Assembly: GCA_026707225.1 (NCBI GenBank)
Contig: JAPOXG010000084.1
Coordinates: 62,001-126,000 of the forward strand
Direction: 5' to 3'
DNA length: 64,000 nucleotides
Origin: Chloroflexota bacterium
GTDB taxonomy: Bacteria > Chloroflexota > Anaerolineae > Aggregatilineales > Phototrophicaceae
The notes under the pieces were generated by a model that made no database searches, was not told the origin of the DNA, and saw nothing but the letters and a program-made list of their open reading frames with translations. Made by a program: the position numbers and the translations under genes. How positions within the stretch are numbered: position 1 is the stretch's first letter; each line of letters starts with the position of its first letter. This document shows, in pieces, positions 16,940-25,330 of this stretch.

Positions 16940-18529
16940 CTATCCGCCGGCTTGGTGTGTGATGCGGCCCTCGAGCGCGGCGCTGAGCGGGCTGTTGGCG
17001 GCGATGTAATCAGCCACCACCTGATCCAGCGGTCGGCCCGCGTCGTAAGCATTCATGGCGTTCGTTTCCAGAATGGAGTAACCATCGCCGCCGCTGCGCA
17101 TATAGTCGTTGGTTGCCACGCGGTAGACAGCTTCCGGATCGATCGAAACGTAGGCGCCATCCTGCATGACCTCGGCACTGATGATGCGGCTGCCGGGCTC
17201 CTGCGAGGCGTCAAAGGTATAGCGCATGCCCGCCACTTGCGGGAAGCGCCCCGAAGCGCCCTCGACCGCCGGGTTGCCATCGGCGCCCAATTCCACCCGG
17301 CTGACGCCATTCTCCAGCGCGGCAATCACGTCAGCGCCGGTCAATTCCAGGGTGCTGACCAAATTGCCGAAGGGCAGAACGTTCAAGACCTCGCCGAGGG
17401 ATACGGGGCCTGCGTCAATGTCGGCGCGGATGCCGCCGCCATTCTGCAAGACGATATCGACGCCGGTATCTTCCAGCACGGCATCAGTGATCACGTTGCC
17501 CAGAAGACACTCTTCGATGCGGCAGAGACGCGGGCTGGCGCCGGTCAAAGCCATGCTGGTCTCGCCCACTGGCTGCGAGGTCAGCTCGGCGATGGGCGCG
17601 GCCAAGTCAGCGATAATCTCGCTGAGTTCTGGGTCGGGCGCGATGTAACGGCTCAGCAAGATGGCATCGCCGTCCCAGTCGGTCAAAACGCCCGCGCCAT
17701 CAAATTCGACATCCAGCCGTCCCAGATAGATGGTCTTAGTATCCGCCTGGACGACCAACACTGGCTCGCCACTGGCGCTTTCGAGCACGGTGGGGTATCC
17801 GCCGAGCGCGCCGCTGTAGTCGTTGCTGAGGAAGGTGTTGGTGTGCCCGCCGACTACGATATCGACGCCGCTGACTGCCTGCGCCACCTCGAGGTCTGGC
17901 GCATAGCCGAGATGCGAAAGCACGATGATTTTGTCGATGCCCTGGGCGCTGAGGCTGTCGACCTGCTCTTGGGTGATTTCAGCCAGGTTCTCGTGGAAGA
18001 CGAGATCTTTGCTGGGCAGGTTCAAGACCACGGTTTCAGGTGTGGTCAGCCCGATGATGCCAATCGACTCGCCACCTACATCCACGACGACCGACGGCGC
18101 GACCAGACCCGCCAGATAGGGGTCTTCGCTGAAGTCGATATTGGCGCTCACAGTCGGCGAGTCCAGCCCTTGGACGAATGCCGCCAGGTTTTCGCTGCCT
18201 TCATTAAATTCATGATTGCCCAGCACGAAAGCATCGTAGCCGATGGCGTTCATGATTTGTACGCTGTCCTGCCCGCGATGCTGGACGTGGAAGAGCGTGC
18301 CGGTGTAGCGGTCGCCGGCATCAAGCAGCAAACTGTTGCCGCCTTCAGCGCGGATCTGCTGGACGACGGTCGCCAGTCGGGCGGCGCCGCCATCGCCGTT
18401 GCGCTGCGGCTCATGATGACCGTGCACATCGTTGGTGTGCATGATCGTCAACTCATAGGCGTCTTGCGCGCCAACGACGCCGGCAAGCAATACAAGTAGC
18501 ACAGCTATCAAAAAGCGTTTTCGCTGCAT
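16940..18529 (-). CDS. Secreted 5'-nucleotidase/2',3'-cyclic phosphodiesterase (UshA-like)
   Basis: I start at the ATG at 18529, with AAGGAGAG five bases upstream; an upstream frame to 18553 is not needed. The 529-residue protein has a signal peptide (basic start, then LIAVLLVLLAGVVGAQ). The metallophosphatase domain has HTNDVHGH, LLLDAGDRYTG, LGNHEFNEG and VVGGHTN as the di-metal ligands. The C-terminal 5'-nucleotidase domain has LQNGGGIRADIDAG and NDYMRSGGDGY for substrate binding. It hydrolyses nucleotides outside the cytoplasm to nucleoside and phosphate, scavenging nucleosides and phosphate. Full length for the family and all visible metal ligands are intact. Confidence 0.95.
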   Translation of the reverse strand: MQRKRFLIAVLLVLLAGVVGAQDAYELTIMHTNDVHGHHEPQRNGDGGAARLATVVQQIRAEGGNSLLLDAGDRYTGTLFHVQHRGQDSVQIMNAIGYDAFVLGNHEFNEGSENLAAFVQGLDSPTVSANIDFSEDPYLAGLVAPSVVVDVGGESIGIIGLTTPETVVLNLPSKDLVFHENLAEITQEQVDSLSAQGIDKIIVLSHLGYAPDLEVAQAVSGVDIVVGGHTNTFLSNDYSGALGGYPTVLESASGEPVLVVQADTKTIYLGRLDVEFDGAGVLTDWDGDAILLSRYIAPDPELSEIIADLAAPIAELTSQPVGETSMALTGASPRLCRIEECLLGNVITDAVLEDTGVDIVLQNGGGIRADIDAGPVSLGEVLNVLPFGNLVSTLELTGADVIAALENGVSRVELGADGNPAVEGASGRFPQVAGMRYTFDASQEPGSRIISAEVMQDGAYVSIDPEAVYRVATNDYMRSGGDGYSILETNAMNAYDAGRPLDQVVADYIAANSPLSAALEGRITHQAGG

Positions 18530-18678
18530 GATTCTCTCCTTAAGATTAGGCATTGTGACCGAAATTGGTCGAATGCGCTATCCGAACGAAACTGTAAACG
18601 ATGCCAGGTTGAGCCTTCACACGCGCTGACTAAAGTATTTTGCCGACTTGGCCAAATGCGCGATGCAGGCGCCTGCGT

Positions 18679-18700
18679 AAAGAAGAGCCAACTCTTCTTT
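18679..18700 (-). terminator. AT-rich hairpin downstream of the acetyltransferase gene
   Basis: AAAGAAGAG (18679-18687), loop CCAA, CTCTTCTTT (18692-18700): a perfect nine-pair hairpin, 70 bases beyond the stop of the minus-strand acetyltransferase at 18770. It lacks a long U-tract, so terminator activity is uncertain. A separate 12-base palindrome GCAGGCGCCTGC lies next to it. Confidence 0.4.
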
Positions 18701-18769
18701 CACTCTATGTAACTTTAACATATTTGCGCCGATTCTTCACACTGGTTCATTGCCCTGGACCGTGTCTTT

Positions 18770-19330
18770 TCAGTTCGCCTGCGGATTCGCCATGAATCCG
18801 ACGACCTGGCGCCAGCTTGGCTCCGCGTTCGGATTCTCGAGGAGCGTCATCCCCAGCTTTTCCATCGTGCGCCGGGAGGCGACATTGTCGCGCTCGGTGG
18901 TTGCTACGACTTGTCTCGCTTTCAACTCATAGAACAGGTAATCCAGCAGCGCGCGGGCCGCCTCCGTGGCATATCCGCGCAGACGGAATTCGGGCAGAAT
19001 CCCCCAGAAGAGACCGATCTCCGGGCTCAGCAAGCTGTCTTGCGCATCGCCTTTGAGCGCGCCCCAGGGCACGAGCGTCGGCACGATGCCCACTGAACCT
19101 ACAAAGTCGCCGCCGTCCTTCAGAACGATGGCGTAATCGGCGTAGGGCGGTTGACCGAGATTAGCCAATTCGCGATAGCTGTCGACTGTCCAGCGGAGCC
19201 AGCGCTGCGCCGGCGCGAGGCCTTCGTCAAGCCCGAAGACATCTCGCCGAAAACGCCAGCAATGTTCCAGGTCGTCCTCAGCGAATTGCCGGATGCGCAG
19301 GCGCGCGGACTCAAGCGATTCGATCTTCAT
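18770..19330 (-). CDS. GNAT family N-acetyltransferase (RimJ/RimL-like)
   Basis: 186 residues with the GNAT layout: LESARLRIRQFAEDDLEHCW at the N-terminus, typical of RimJ/RimL-type enzymes; a GLFWGILPEFRLRGYATEAA segment holding the acetyl-CoA pyrophosphate loop (R/Q-x-x-G-x-G/A form, here RLRGYA); and ATTERDNVASRRTMEKLGM as the final conserved helix. Such enzymes acetylate ribosomal protein N-termini, antibiotics or small molecules; the substrate here is unknown. It is 21 bases downstream of the FabG-like gene on the same strand, so co-transcription is plausible. Confidence 0.88.
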   Translation of the reverse strand: MKIESLESARLRIRQFAEDDLEHCWRFRRDVFGLDEGLAPAQRWLRWTVDSYRELANLGQPPYADYAIVLKDGGDFVGSVGIVPTLVPWGALKGDAQDSLLSPEIGLFWGILPEFRLRGYATEAARALLDYLFYELKARQVVATTERDNVASRRTMEKLGMTLLENPNAEPSWRQVVGFMANPQAN

Positions 19331-19351
19331 AGTCTGGCACGAGGCTGCTTC

Positions 19352-20110
19352 TCAACTGCGCAGGTAAGAAGCGCCGTTGACATCGACGATGGCGCCGGTG
19401 GTGAATTCGGCGCCTTCGGAGGCGAGAAACAGCGCCACATAGGCGACTTCTTCCGGCTTGGCCACGCGGCCCAGAGGCGACTGCGTCCGAATCTCATCAC
19501 TGTCGGGCGAGGCGAGATGCTCGGCGACCATATCGGTCTCGACGAAGCCGGGCGCTACTGTGCCGACAAAGATATTGCAGGGCGCCAGCAGCTTCGCCAA
19601 TGACTGCCCCAGGCTGTTCAGGCCGGCTTTGCTGGCGCCATAGGCAGGCGCGGTTGGTTCGCCGCGAAAAGCCCCGCGCGACGATATATTGATGATGCGT
19701 CCGCCGCCCGCCGCGATCATGTGCCGTGCCGCGAGGTAACTGGCGTTCGCCGCGCCGACGAGATTGACTTGCAGCGTGCGCGCGAAATGCTCGCCCCATT
19801 CCTCGTAGCTGGCATCGGAAAGCAGCCGTTCTTCGTAAATGCCGGCGTTGTTGACCAGGATGTCGATTCGACCCATGTGTTCGATGACTTGATCAACCAT
19901 TTCGCCGACTTGAGCCGCGTCGGCGATGTCGGCTCGCACTATGATATGGCCGTCGCCCTCAAGCATCGCCAGGGTTGTCTGAGCCGCTTTTTGATTGGCA
20001 TGGTAGTGTACCGCCACCACCGCGCCCCGCTCGGCGAAAGCCAGCGCGATATGGCGCCCGATTCCCCGCGAGCCGCCGGTGACCAGCGCGACTTTGCCAT
20101 CAAAACGCAT
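19352..20110 (-). CDS. SDR oxidoreductase, 3-oxoacyl-ACP reductase-like
   Basis: 252 residues, a classical short-chain dehydrogenase. TGGSRGIG at 11-18 binds NAD(P), NNAGIYEE is the NAG motif, ISSRGAF gives the catalytic Ser and YGASKAG the catalytic Tyr and Lys. The C-terminus ends in the FTTGAIVDVNGA segment typical of FabG-like enzymes. The Arg after TGGS suggests NADP preference. It could be FabG of fatty acid synthesis or another keto-reductase; no acyl-carrier or other fab genes are nearby, so I leave the symbol blank. It precedes the acetyltransferase gene on the same strand. Confidence 0.9.
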   Translation of the reverse strand: MRFDGKVALVTGGSRGIGRHIALAFAERGAVVAVHYHANQKAAQTTLAMLEGDGHIIVRADIADAAQVGEMVDQVIEHMGRIDILVNNAGIYEERLLSDASYEEWGEHFARTLQVNLVGAANASYLAARHMIAAGGGRIINISSRGAFRGEPTAPAYGASKAGLNSLGQSLAKLLAPCNIFVGTVAPGFVETDMVAEHLASPDSDEIRTQSPLGRVAKPEEVAYVALFLASEGAEFTTGAIVDVNGASYLRS

Positions 20111-20271
20111 GGCGCTGCCTCGAATTTCTCGTTCGATTGCGGAAAAAGTCGCGTTGAAAATACCACCGAGCCAGGCGTCCCGACGATAAGATCTCAGCGC
20201 GTCTCTGGATGGCGGCGGGATTCATGCCAATTGCAACGGCCGCGCAGTCGAAGGACAGATTGCCAGGGACC

Positions 20272-22209
20272 TTAGCAGTTTCCTGACTTCGTCAGATAGT
20301 CTGAACTGAGCCAGCCAACCTTTTCATAGTAGCTGACGCGGTAGTAGTTATTCTCTTTCATGTCAGCGCTCAGTTGTACATTGTTGAGCACGTTGGCGAC
20401 GATCGAACTCTCGCTGTTCGATTCGCTGCGCAGATTCAGGATGGCGGTGGTCGTCACCGCGCAGCCGCTCAAATCCCAAGCCGGCGCCGGCGCCTGGCCC
20501 GAATTGACAAATTCATCCGGCATCAATACGACAGTGCCGGCTCGATCGACATCGGCGCAGATCATGCCGTATTCAAGTCGCGCGCGCAGCGGAACGATAG
20601 TGCGCGGGGAATAGGCGGCGTCCAGCAATATAATGATGCCCGTGCGTTGCCCGAAGCAGGCTGTCACCGGCGAAGACAGGTCGCCAAATACATCGACAGC
20701 ATGGATGAAGCCGTAGTCAAGCACGGTCTGATTGCCCACGCCGCTTGCGTCCAGCACTTTGCAGGCGGTGCCGCTCAGGTAGCCGAACAGGGATATGCCC
20801 GCCGGCATGCTGGCGCAAATCGATGGAGCGGTGGTCGGCGGCTGCGCTGGTTCCGGCGTTGGCTGCGCTACGTCGTATTCTCCCTCAGCGCCGCCAGCGC
20901 CGGGTAGCGACAAGGTCGCCAGCGCGCTCTGGATCTGGAATGTGAAGGCGCCTGGCTCATATTCGGCCGCGCCAATGTCACAAGCCTCTGGCGCTCGGAT
21001 GATGCCACGCTGGTCGGTGGGCAGGCAATGATCGGCGGAGGCCCCGTCAAGCGCCGGGCTTCCCAGCTGCGGCAGGTAATAGGCGGGCGCGCCGCCCAGC
21101 AGCAGCAGCGCGGGATCAGCGCTGAGCCCATCATGCCCGCAGGAGAGATCGCGGATCAAGTTGCCGATTAGCCCATTCAGGGTGCCCGCGCAGTCCCCGC
21201 CTTCGTTATCGGCGAGGATGCTGTTATAGAGTTGCAAGGTGGCGGAATCGACGATGCCGCCAGTTTCAGTGGCGGAGTTGAAGACGGCGGTTACATGCTT
21301 GAGCCTGCTGTCGCCGGCGTTGTACAGCGCGCCGCCTTCGCCAGCGCTGTTGCCACTAATAGTCGTGTTGTTTATGGTTGCCTTGCCCGCGGCAATTAAC
21401 AGCCCGCCGCCGAGATTGCGCGATCGGTTGCTGTCGAGTCCGCTCCTTTCAATGACGAGGCTTTTGCCTTCGCCCTTGAAATAGATGCCGCCGCCAGAGG
21501 TATCCCAGGTGATCGGCTCAGCGGAATCGGTCTGCGCTGTTTGCGCGGTTGCTTCGTTGTTCTCAGAATCGCCGCTATCGTCAGTGTCTGCTGCCATGTC
21601 CGGCTTCGTGAGAACGCCGGTCGCGTTGCCGGTTACGGCGCTGCCGACCAGCGACAAATCGCTATCGATGGCGTAAACGCCGCCGCCCAGAGCTTTGGCG
21701 CCACTGCCGCTGACAACGCTGTTGACGAGTTTGACGGCCGCGTTGCGAACGGCGATCGCCCCGCCGTTCTCATCCGACCAGCCGCCGGTCATCGTCAGAT
21801 TGTGGACCGTCAATGATCCGGTCGTCACATTGAAGATCTGGTTGCCCGCGCCTTGAATGACGAAACCGCCGCCTTCAATCACGATGTTTGAAGCGACGGT
21901 CAGCGTCCCGTCAAGTGTGATGACGCCGTCTGTCGCGCCCTCGATTAGTATCGTGATCGTATCCAGACCGGCCGGAATCTTATTGCCGTCGTCATCAACT
22001 TGCGTGCCGCCGCCTTCATTGTCGCCGGCTTCGCAATCCGCCAGCGGTTCAACCATGGTCTCTTCATTTGCGCTCAGAAGCGCGTTCCGCAAGCTGCAAT
22101 CGGCGTCTACATTGATATCAGCAGCAAGCGTATGCCCCACCGGCATCAGCAGCATGAGCAGCGCAGCGATGCAAAGGTCTCTTATGGATATGAAGCTCAG
22201 TGTTTTCAC
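20272..22209 (-). CDS. Secreted CSLxxA beta-helix protein with C-terminal SH3-like domain
   Basis: 645 residues with a signal peptide ending near GHTLAA. Directly after cleavage comes DADCSLRNALLSAN, the CSLREAI-type motif that opens many bacterial polymorphic-outer-membrane-like proteins. Residues about 75-400 have repeats of the form GGxIxxxGxLTVxNxTMTGG and SGNSAGEGGALYNAG, expected to fold as a right-handed parallel beta-helix. An Asp/Glu/Pro/Thr-rich linker follows around 440-460. The last 65 residues (TTTAILNLRSE to VGWLSSDYL) look like a bacterial SH3 domain that could bind cell wall. Exported surface protein of unknown ligand; a second, shorter member lies at 29812-31440. Confidence 0.85.
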   Translation of the reverse strand: MKTLSFISIRDLCIAALLMLLMPVGHTLAADINVDADCSLRNALLSANEETMVEPLADCEAGDNEGGGTQVDDDGNKIPAGLDTITILIEGATDGVITLDGTLTVASNIVIEGGGFVIQGAGNQIFNVTTGSLTVHNLTMTGGWSDENGGAIAVRNAAVKLVNSVVSGSGAKALGGGVYAIDSDLSLVGSAVTGNATGVLTKPDMAADTDDSGDSENNEATAQTAQTDSAEPITWDTSGGGIYFKGEGKSLVIERSGLDSNRSRNLGGGLLIAAGKATINNTTISGNSAGEGGALYNAGDSRLKHVTAVFNSATETGGIVDSATLQLYNSILADNEGGDCAGTLNGLIGNLIRDLSCGHDGLSADPALLLLGGAPAYYLPQLGSPALDGASADHCLPTDQRGIIRAPEACDIGAAEYEPGAFTFQIQSALATLSLPGAGGAEGEYDVAQPTPEPAQPPTTAPSICASMPAGISLFGYLSGTACKVLDASGVGNQTVLDYGFIHAVDVFGDLSSPVTACFGQRTGIIILLDAAYSPRTIVPLRARLEYGMICADVDRAGTVVLMPDEFVNSGQAPAPAWDLSGCAVTTTAILNLRSESNSESSIVANVLNNVQLSADMKENNYYRVSYYEKVGWLSSDYLTKSGNC

Positions 22210-22477
22210 GACTCAATCCCATCCTCTATCGAGGCAATTTCAGGCGCGGCGGTGGCGTTCTCGGCGGTCCGTATGCAGTTGCTTGGTCTAGTCCGCTCGC
22301 CCTGTATCGCTGCTGAATCCGCCACATGGCGCGGAACAACTGAACGATTGCAGCCCGCTCTTGACCAACCTCATTAAAGTACGAATCACCATATCGCACA
22401 AATGGTTCTGCCGCTTATTTGCCTGTCTTCAGGCTGCGCCTAGCAGGGGATACAGCTGGGTATTCTTCGCTTGAGCG

Positions 22478-23056
22478 CTAGCCGCTTGCCGCCATTTGGC
22501 GGATGAGGGCGAGGGTCATGCGGGCATCGTCCAGCGCGTCATGCGCCTTGGCTGCTTGCAGCCCTTCTTGCGCGACCGCAACGCCCAGCTTGTGCCAAAC
22601 ATAGTTGCGGCCGTTGCTGTGGCGGACGCCCTTGAAACGGGCATACTGTTTCATGGCGCAGCCTCGTTTGCCGGTCCGCATCGCGGGCAGCCGGTAGCGG
22701 GACGAGGTCTGTTGCAGCAGCCGCCAGTCGAAATCCATGTTGTAGGCGATGACCACCTGCCCGGCCAAAAGCGCGGACAGCCGGATATAGATGTCTTTGA
22801 AGCTGGGCGCGCCGGCCACATCGCCGTCGCGGATGCCGTGCACAGCCGAGGCCACGGCTGGGATCGGAATCGTCGGCTTGATTAACTGGTGCATCACAGC
22901 GGCGCCAGCGCTATCGAGGATGGCGATCTGCGCGATCTCGTCCGCCGGACCCAGTCCGGTTGTTTCGGTGTCCAAAACGTAAAACTGATGCGCGATCAGA
23001 TTCTGCGCCCATTGAATCGCCTGCCGGCGATGGGCTGGATGGAAATGGCGTGTCAC
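22478..23056 (-). CDS. DnaQ-like 3'-5' exonuclease (DEDDh)
   Basis: 192 residues carrying the exonuclease motifs: ExoI is VLDTETTGLG (Asp and Glu ligands), ExoII is VIAYNMDFDWRLL (Asp) and ExoIII is AHDALDDARMTL (His and Asp). All five DEDDh residues appear present. Such proteins are the proofreading epsilon subunit of DNA polymerase III or stand-alone exonucleases. The short length, with no extra domain, fits a stand-alone exonuclease. The 5' side faces the promoter of the probable small RNA at 23.3 kb, about 230 bases away on the other strand. Confidence 0.92.
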   Translation of the reverse strand: MTRHFHPAHRRQAIQWAQNLIAHQFYVLDTETTGLGPADEIAQIAILDSAGAAVMHQLIKPTIPIPAVASAVHGIRDGDVAGAPSFKDIYIRLSALLAGQVVIAYNMDFDWRLLQQTSSRYRLPAMRTGKRGCAMKQYARFKGVRHSNGRNYVWHKLGVAVAQEGLQAAKAHDALDDARMTLALIRQMAASG

Positions 23057-23288
23057 GGTATGGCCGGCTCCCGTCTGAATGAGGCTGGATTATAACATAG
23101 CCCCTACGTGAGAAGGGAAACACAGGCTGCGTAAGAATGGCAACCGCCAACTGCCTGAAAAGGGCGTCAAGCAAACAATACACTGTGGTCTCGGTGTTGC
23201 CTCTTTTCCTCGGCGGTGAAAGCACTTTGACCCGCTCGCCAAGAATGATGAGTCCTTGAAATTTACCCCGTACGTCCCAATCGCCGGC

Positions 23289-23317
23289 TTGCGCAGGAGA
23301 CGGGCCTGTGTTATGCT
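23289..23317 (+). promoter_or_regulatory. Extended -10 promoter of the small RNA locus
   Basis: TTGCGC at 23289-23294, a 17-base spacer and TATGCT at 23312-23317 with TG at 23309-23310. The TG-n-TATG(C/A)T form also appears before the DtxR-family gene at 26405-26413. Expected transcription start is near 23323-23325. Confidence 0.5.
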
Positions 23318-23354
23318 CTTCGCATCGTTGGCCGAGTAAAGGAGGTGATCAGAA

Positions 23355-23384
23355 ATGTCAGGTTCTAAGGGGGCTACCCTCTAA
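23355..23384 (+). CDS. Nine-codon micro-ORF inside the small RNA
   Basis: ATG at 23355 follows the perfect Shine-Dalgarno at ideal spacing (nine bases after GGAGG) and reads nine codons, MSGSKGATL, to a TAA at 23382-23384. The stop lies within the left arm of a predicted helix, so translation would change the RNA fold, as in leader-peptide control. No regulated gene follows on this strand. Whether it is translated is unknown. Confidence 0.35.
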   Translation: MSGSKGATL

Positions 23385-23457
23385 CTGATTCACTCCTCTA
23401 AGGGTTTCTCCGTTAGGGGGTGAACCCGAAACCGCTAGACTGTGAACATGACAGTCG

Positions 23458-23496
23458 AGGGACCGCAGACTAACCCTCTGCGGTCTCTTTCTTTTT
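23458..23496 (+). terminator. Intrinsic terminator of the small RNA
   Basis: An eleven-pair stem, 23458-23468 with 23478-23488 (core GACCGCAG/CTGCGGTC), a nine-base loop, then a U-rich run to 23497. The opposite strand of the loop and right arm encodes the last codons and stop of the acetyltransferase gene (23470). The U-tract is present only on the plus strand. Confidence 0.8.
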
Positions 23497-24084
23497 TCCC
23501 GCGGCCGTTTTCAAGGTGGCGTCAAAGTCTTCCCGAAGAATGGCGTAGCGCGCTTCGTCTTTGTATTCATCGCGATGCAAGAGCGCGCCGCGCAGGGTAC
23601 CCTCATATCGCATGTTCGCCTTTTGCATCACCCGCCCCGATGCCGGGTTCTGCGGAAAATGGCCGGCGGCGATGCGATTGAGCCGCAGCGTTTCAAAGCC
23701 GAAGTGAATGATCAGCCGCAGCGCCGCAGTCGCTAAGCCACGCCGCCAAAAGGGCAAGCCGATCCAATAGCCGACTTCGGCGCGATGGTGCGCAGGCACG
23801 GGGTGAAGGCCCATGCAGCCGGCAAATTTGTCGCTCGCTTTTTCAATGATGGCGAATACGTAGGCTTCGTCCTGCCGCCAGCCCTCACGAGCCTGCTCAA
23901 CGAAATTTTCGGCGCCATCGGGTGGATAGGGATGCGGCACAAAGGTGTTTTTCGCGATTTCTTCGGCCGCGGCCAGACGCTGAATAGCGGGGATATCCAC
24001 GGTATCGAGCGGTCGCATCCGGACCAGGTCGGAATTGAGTTCTGGTTTTTTCACAGATTCCTTGCCTATTGCGCTGTATTGCAA
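23470..24084 (-). CDS. GNAT family N-acetyltransferase (RimJ-like)
   Basis: 204 residues. The N-terminal part (VRMRPLDTVDIPAIQRLA) and the central VGYWIGLPFWRRGLATAALR, with its R-x-x-G-x-A acetyl-CoA loop, identify a RimJ/RimL-type acetyltransferase. RIAAGHFPQNPASGRVMQKA is the final conserved helix. The ATG at 24084 overlaps the end of the HtrA-like gene (24066) by 19 bases, so the pair is translationally linked; an internal Met23 is another possible start. The 3' end lies inside the terminator of the convergent small RNA. Substrate unknown. Confidence 0.87.
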   Translation of the reverse strand: MQYSAIGKESVKKPELNSDLVRMRPLDTVDIPAIQRLAAAEEIAKNTFVPHPYPPDGAENFVEQAREGWRQDEAYVFAIIEKASDKFAGCMGLHPVPAHHRAEVGYWIGLPFWRRGLATAALRLIIHFGFETLRLNRIAAGHFPQNPASGRVMQKANMRYEGTLRGALLHRDEYKDEARYAILREDFDATLKTAAGKKKETAEG

Positions 24085-25307
24085 TCAATCGTAGGACGAT
24101 CTCTCTCGGGCCGGCTCTGCAGCTTGAGGGTCACTTCCATGGCCTGACGGTCCCGAATGATGACCAGTTCCACCTCGTCGCCGGGCCGAGAGTTTTGCAC
24201 CAGATAAGTTATGAGCGCGTCCAGATCCTCGATATAGAAATCGTTGATCGCGACGATCAGATCGCCGCCGGCGCAGACTGGTTTCCCCCGCACTTCCACC
24301 CTTGCATCGCCGCCGCGCAGCCCGGCCAATTCAGCGGGCGAGCCTTCGCTCACCCCGCGCAGCAAAACGCCCCGTTCAACCGGCAGGTCCAGCGCCTCGC
24401 TCAAGCCGCCGACGCCGTAGCCTCCGTTCTCCGGCATGACCGAGATGCCCAGCCAGGCGTACTCAACCCGCCCCTCTGCGATCAGATCGGGTATGACGCG
24501 GCGCATCGTATCAGCCGGTACGGCGAATCCGATCCCTTGAAATTGACGGCTTTCGGACTGCATGGCGGTGGTAATGCCGATCACCAGTCCTGTCGAATCG
24601 AGCAGGGGACCGCCCGAATTGCCCGGATGGATGGCGGCGTCAATCTGAATGATCGAGGGATTATCAAAACCAGCCGCCGCACCGGCGTCAATGAGTTGCG
24701 CTGAGGGCAGCGTTCGGCCCAGCCCGCTGACGATGCCGGTCGTCATCGACGCCTTCAATCCGAAGGAGTTGCCGATGGAAACGGCGCGCTGTCCCACTTT
24801 GACCGTCGCCGATTCGCCGATTCGCAGCGGCGACAGGCGCTCTTCCGGCGCGCTGATTTTGAGAACCGCCAGATCGCTGAAGCTGTCCAAGCCCAGCAGG
24901 TCCGCATCCAAGACAATAGTATTTCTCAGCGTCACCATGATGGCGTCGGCATCGTTCACCAGATGCGCGTTGGTGATGAGATGGCCCCGGCGATCGTAGA
25001 CGAATCCCGACCCGCGGCGCGTCTCTTCGCCACTTGTGACCTCGATATTGACAACTGACGGGCTCGACCGGGCATAAATATTGGTGAGCAGCAGATACTC
25101 GGCGTCGGCGGCGCTGACGACATCGGCGGACAGGACGGTCGGCGTTGGCGCGGCCGCTCTCTCCGTCTGTTGAGAGGAGGCGCGGCCGCCCGTATTCGTC
25201 ACCGCGCTGCAAGCTGATAGCAGCAATGCGCCGAGGCAGCATATCGCCAGGACGGAATTCGTCAACTTTCCCATGCGCATGAATCGGCATCTTCGCATCG
25301 GCGCCAC
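24066..25307 (-). CDS. HtrA/DegP-like serine protease lipoprotein with PDZ domain
   Basis: 413 residues from a GTG at 25307 with GAGGA six bases upstream; ATGs at 25280 and 25274 would also keep the lipobox. LLLSAC places a lipid-modified Cys33, so the protein is probably anchored on the outer face of the membrane. The trypsin-like domain has His115 in ITNAHLVND, Asp145 in SDLAVLK and Ser231 in HPGNSGGPLL, a complete triad. A single PDZ domain follows (about 300-400; VERGVLLRGVSEGSPAELAGL). The family degrades misfolded envelope proteins. It is the middle gene of a likely operon dnaJ-like, protease, acetyltransferase, which fits a protein-quality role. Confidence 0.93.
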   Translation of the reverse strand: MAPMRRCRFMRMGKLTNSVLAICCLGALLLSACSAVTNTGGRASSQQTERAAAPTPTVLSADVVSAADAEYLLLTNIYARSSPSVVNIEVTSGEETRRGSGFVYDRRGHLITNAHLVNDADAIMVTLRNTIVLDADLLGLDSFSDLAVLKISAPEERLSPLRIGESATVKVGQRAVSIGNSFGLKASMTTGIVSGLGRTLPSAQLIDAGAAAGFDNPSIIQIDAAIHPGNSGGPLLDSTGLVIGITTAMQSESRQFQGIGFAVPADTMRRVIPDLIAEGRVEYAWLGISVMPENGGYGVGGLSEALDLPVERGVLLRGVSEGSPAELAGLRGGDARVEVRGKPVCAGGDLIVAINDFYIEDLDALITYLVQNSRPGDEVELVIIRDRQAMEVTLKLQSRPERDRPTIDCNTAQ

Positions 25308-25330
25308 GCGATTCCTCGTTAGCCGCGGAT

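Larger units (their letters stand above)
23324..23496 (+). ncRNA. Probable structured small RNA with perfect anti-16S (Shine-Dalgarno) sequence
   Basis: A self-contained transcription unit of about 170 nt: promoter, structured body and intrinsic terminator, with no plus-strand gene downstream until 26510. Bases 23338-23350 (AAAGGAGGTGATC) are a perfect 13-nt complement of the usual bacterial 16S rRNA 3' end. Predicted pairings by eye: GGTTC 23361-23365 with GAACC 23422-23426; CCCTCTAAC 23377-23385 with GTTAGGGGG 23412-23420; GACTGT 23438-23443 with ACAGTC 23451-23456; and the terminator stem. The Shine-Dalgarno could alternatively pair with GATTCACTCC at 23387-23396. I recognise no known RNA family (not tmRNA, RNase P, SRP RNA or a common riboswitch). 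6S RNA cannot be excluded by eye. Confidence 0.5.

Noticed and set aside
16901..18499. 532-codon open frame on the plus strand opposite the 5'-nucleotidase gene
   Set aside because: It is the complement of a clear UshA-like gene; its translation shows no family motif and only reflects GC-rich codon use.
23338..23384. Nine-codon ORF as an amino-acid attenuator leader
   Set aside because: No run of one amino acid and no biosynthetic gene downstream on the plus strand.
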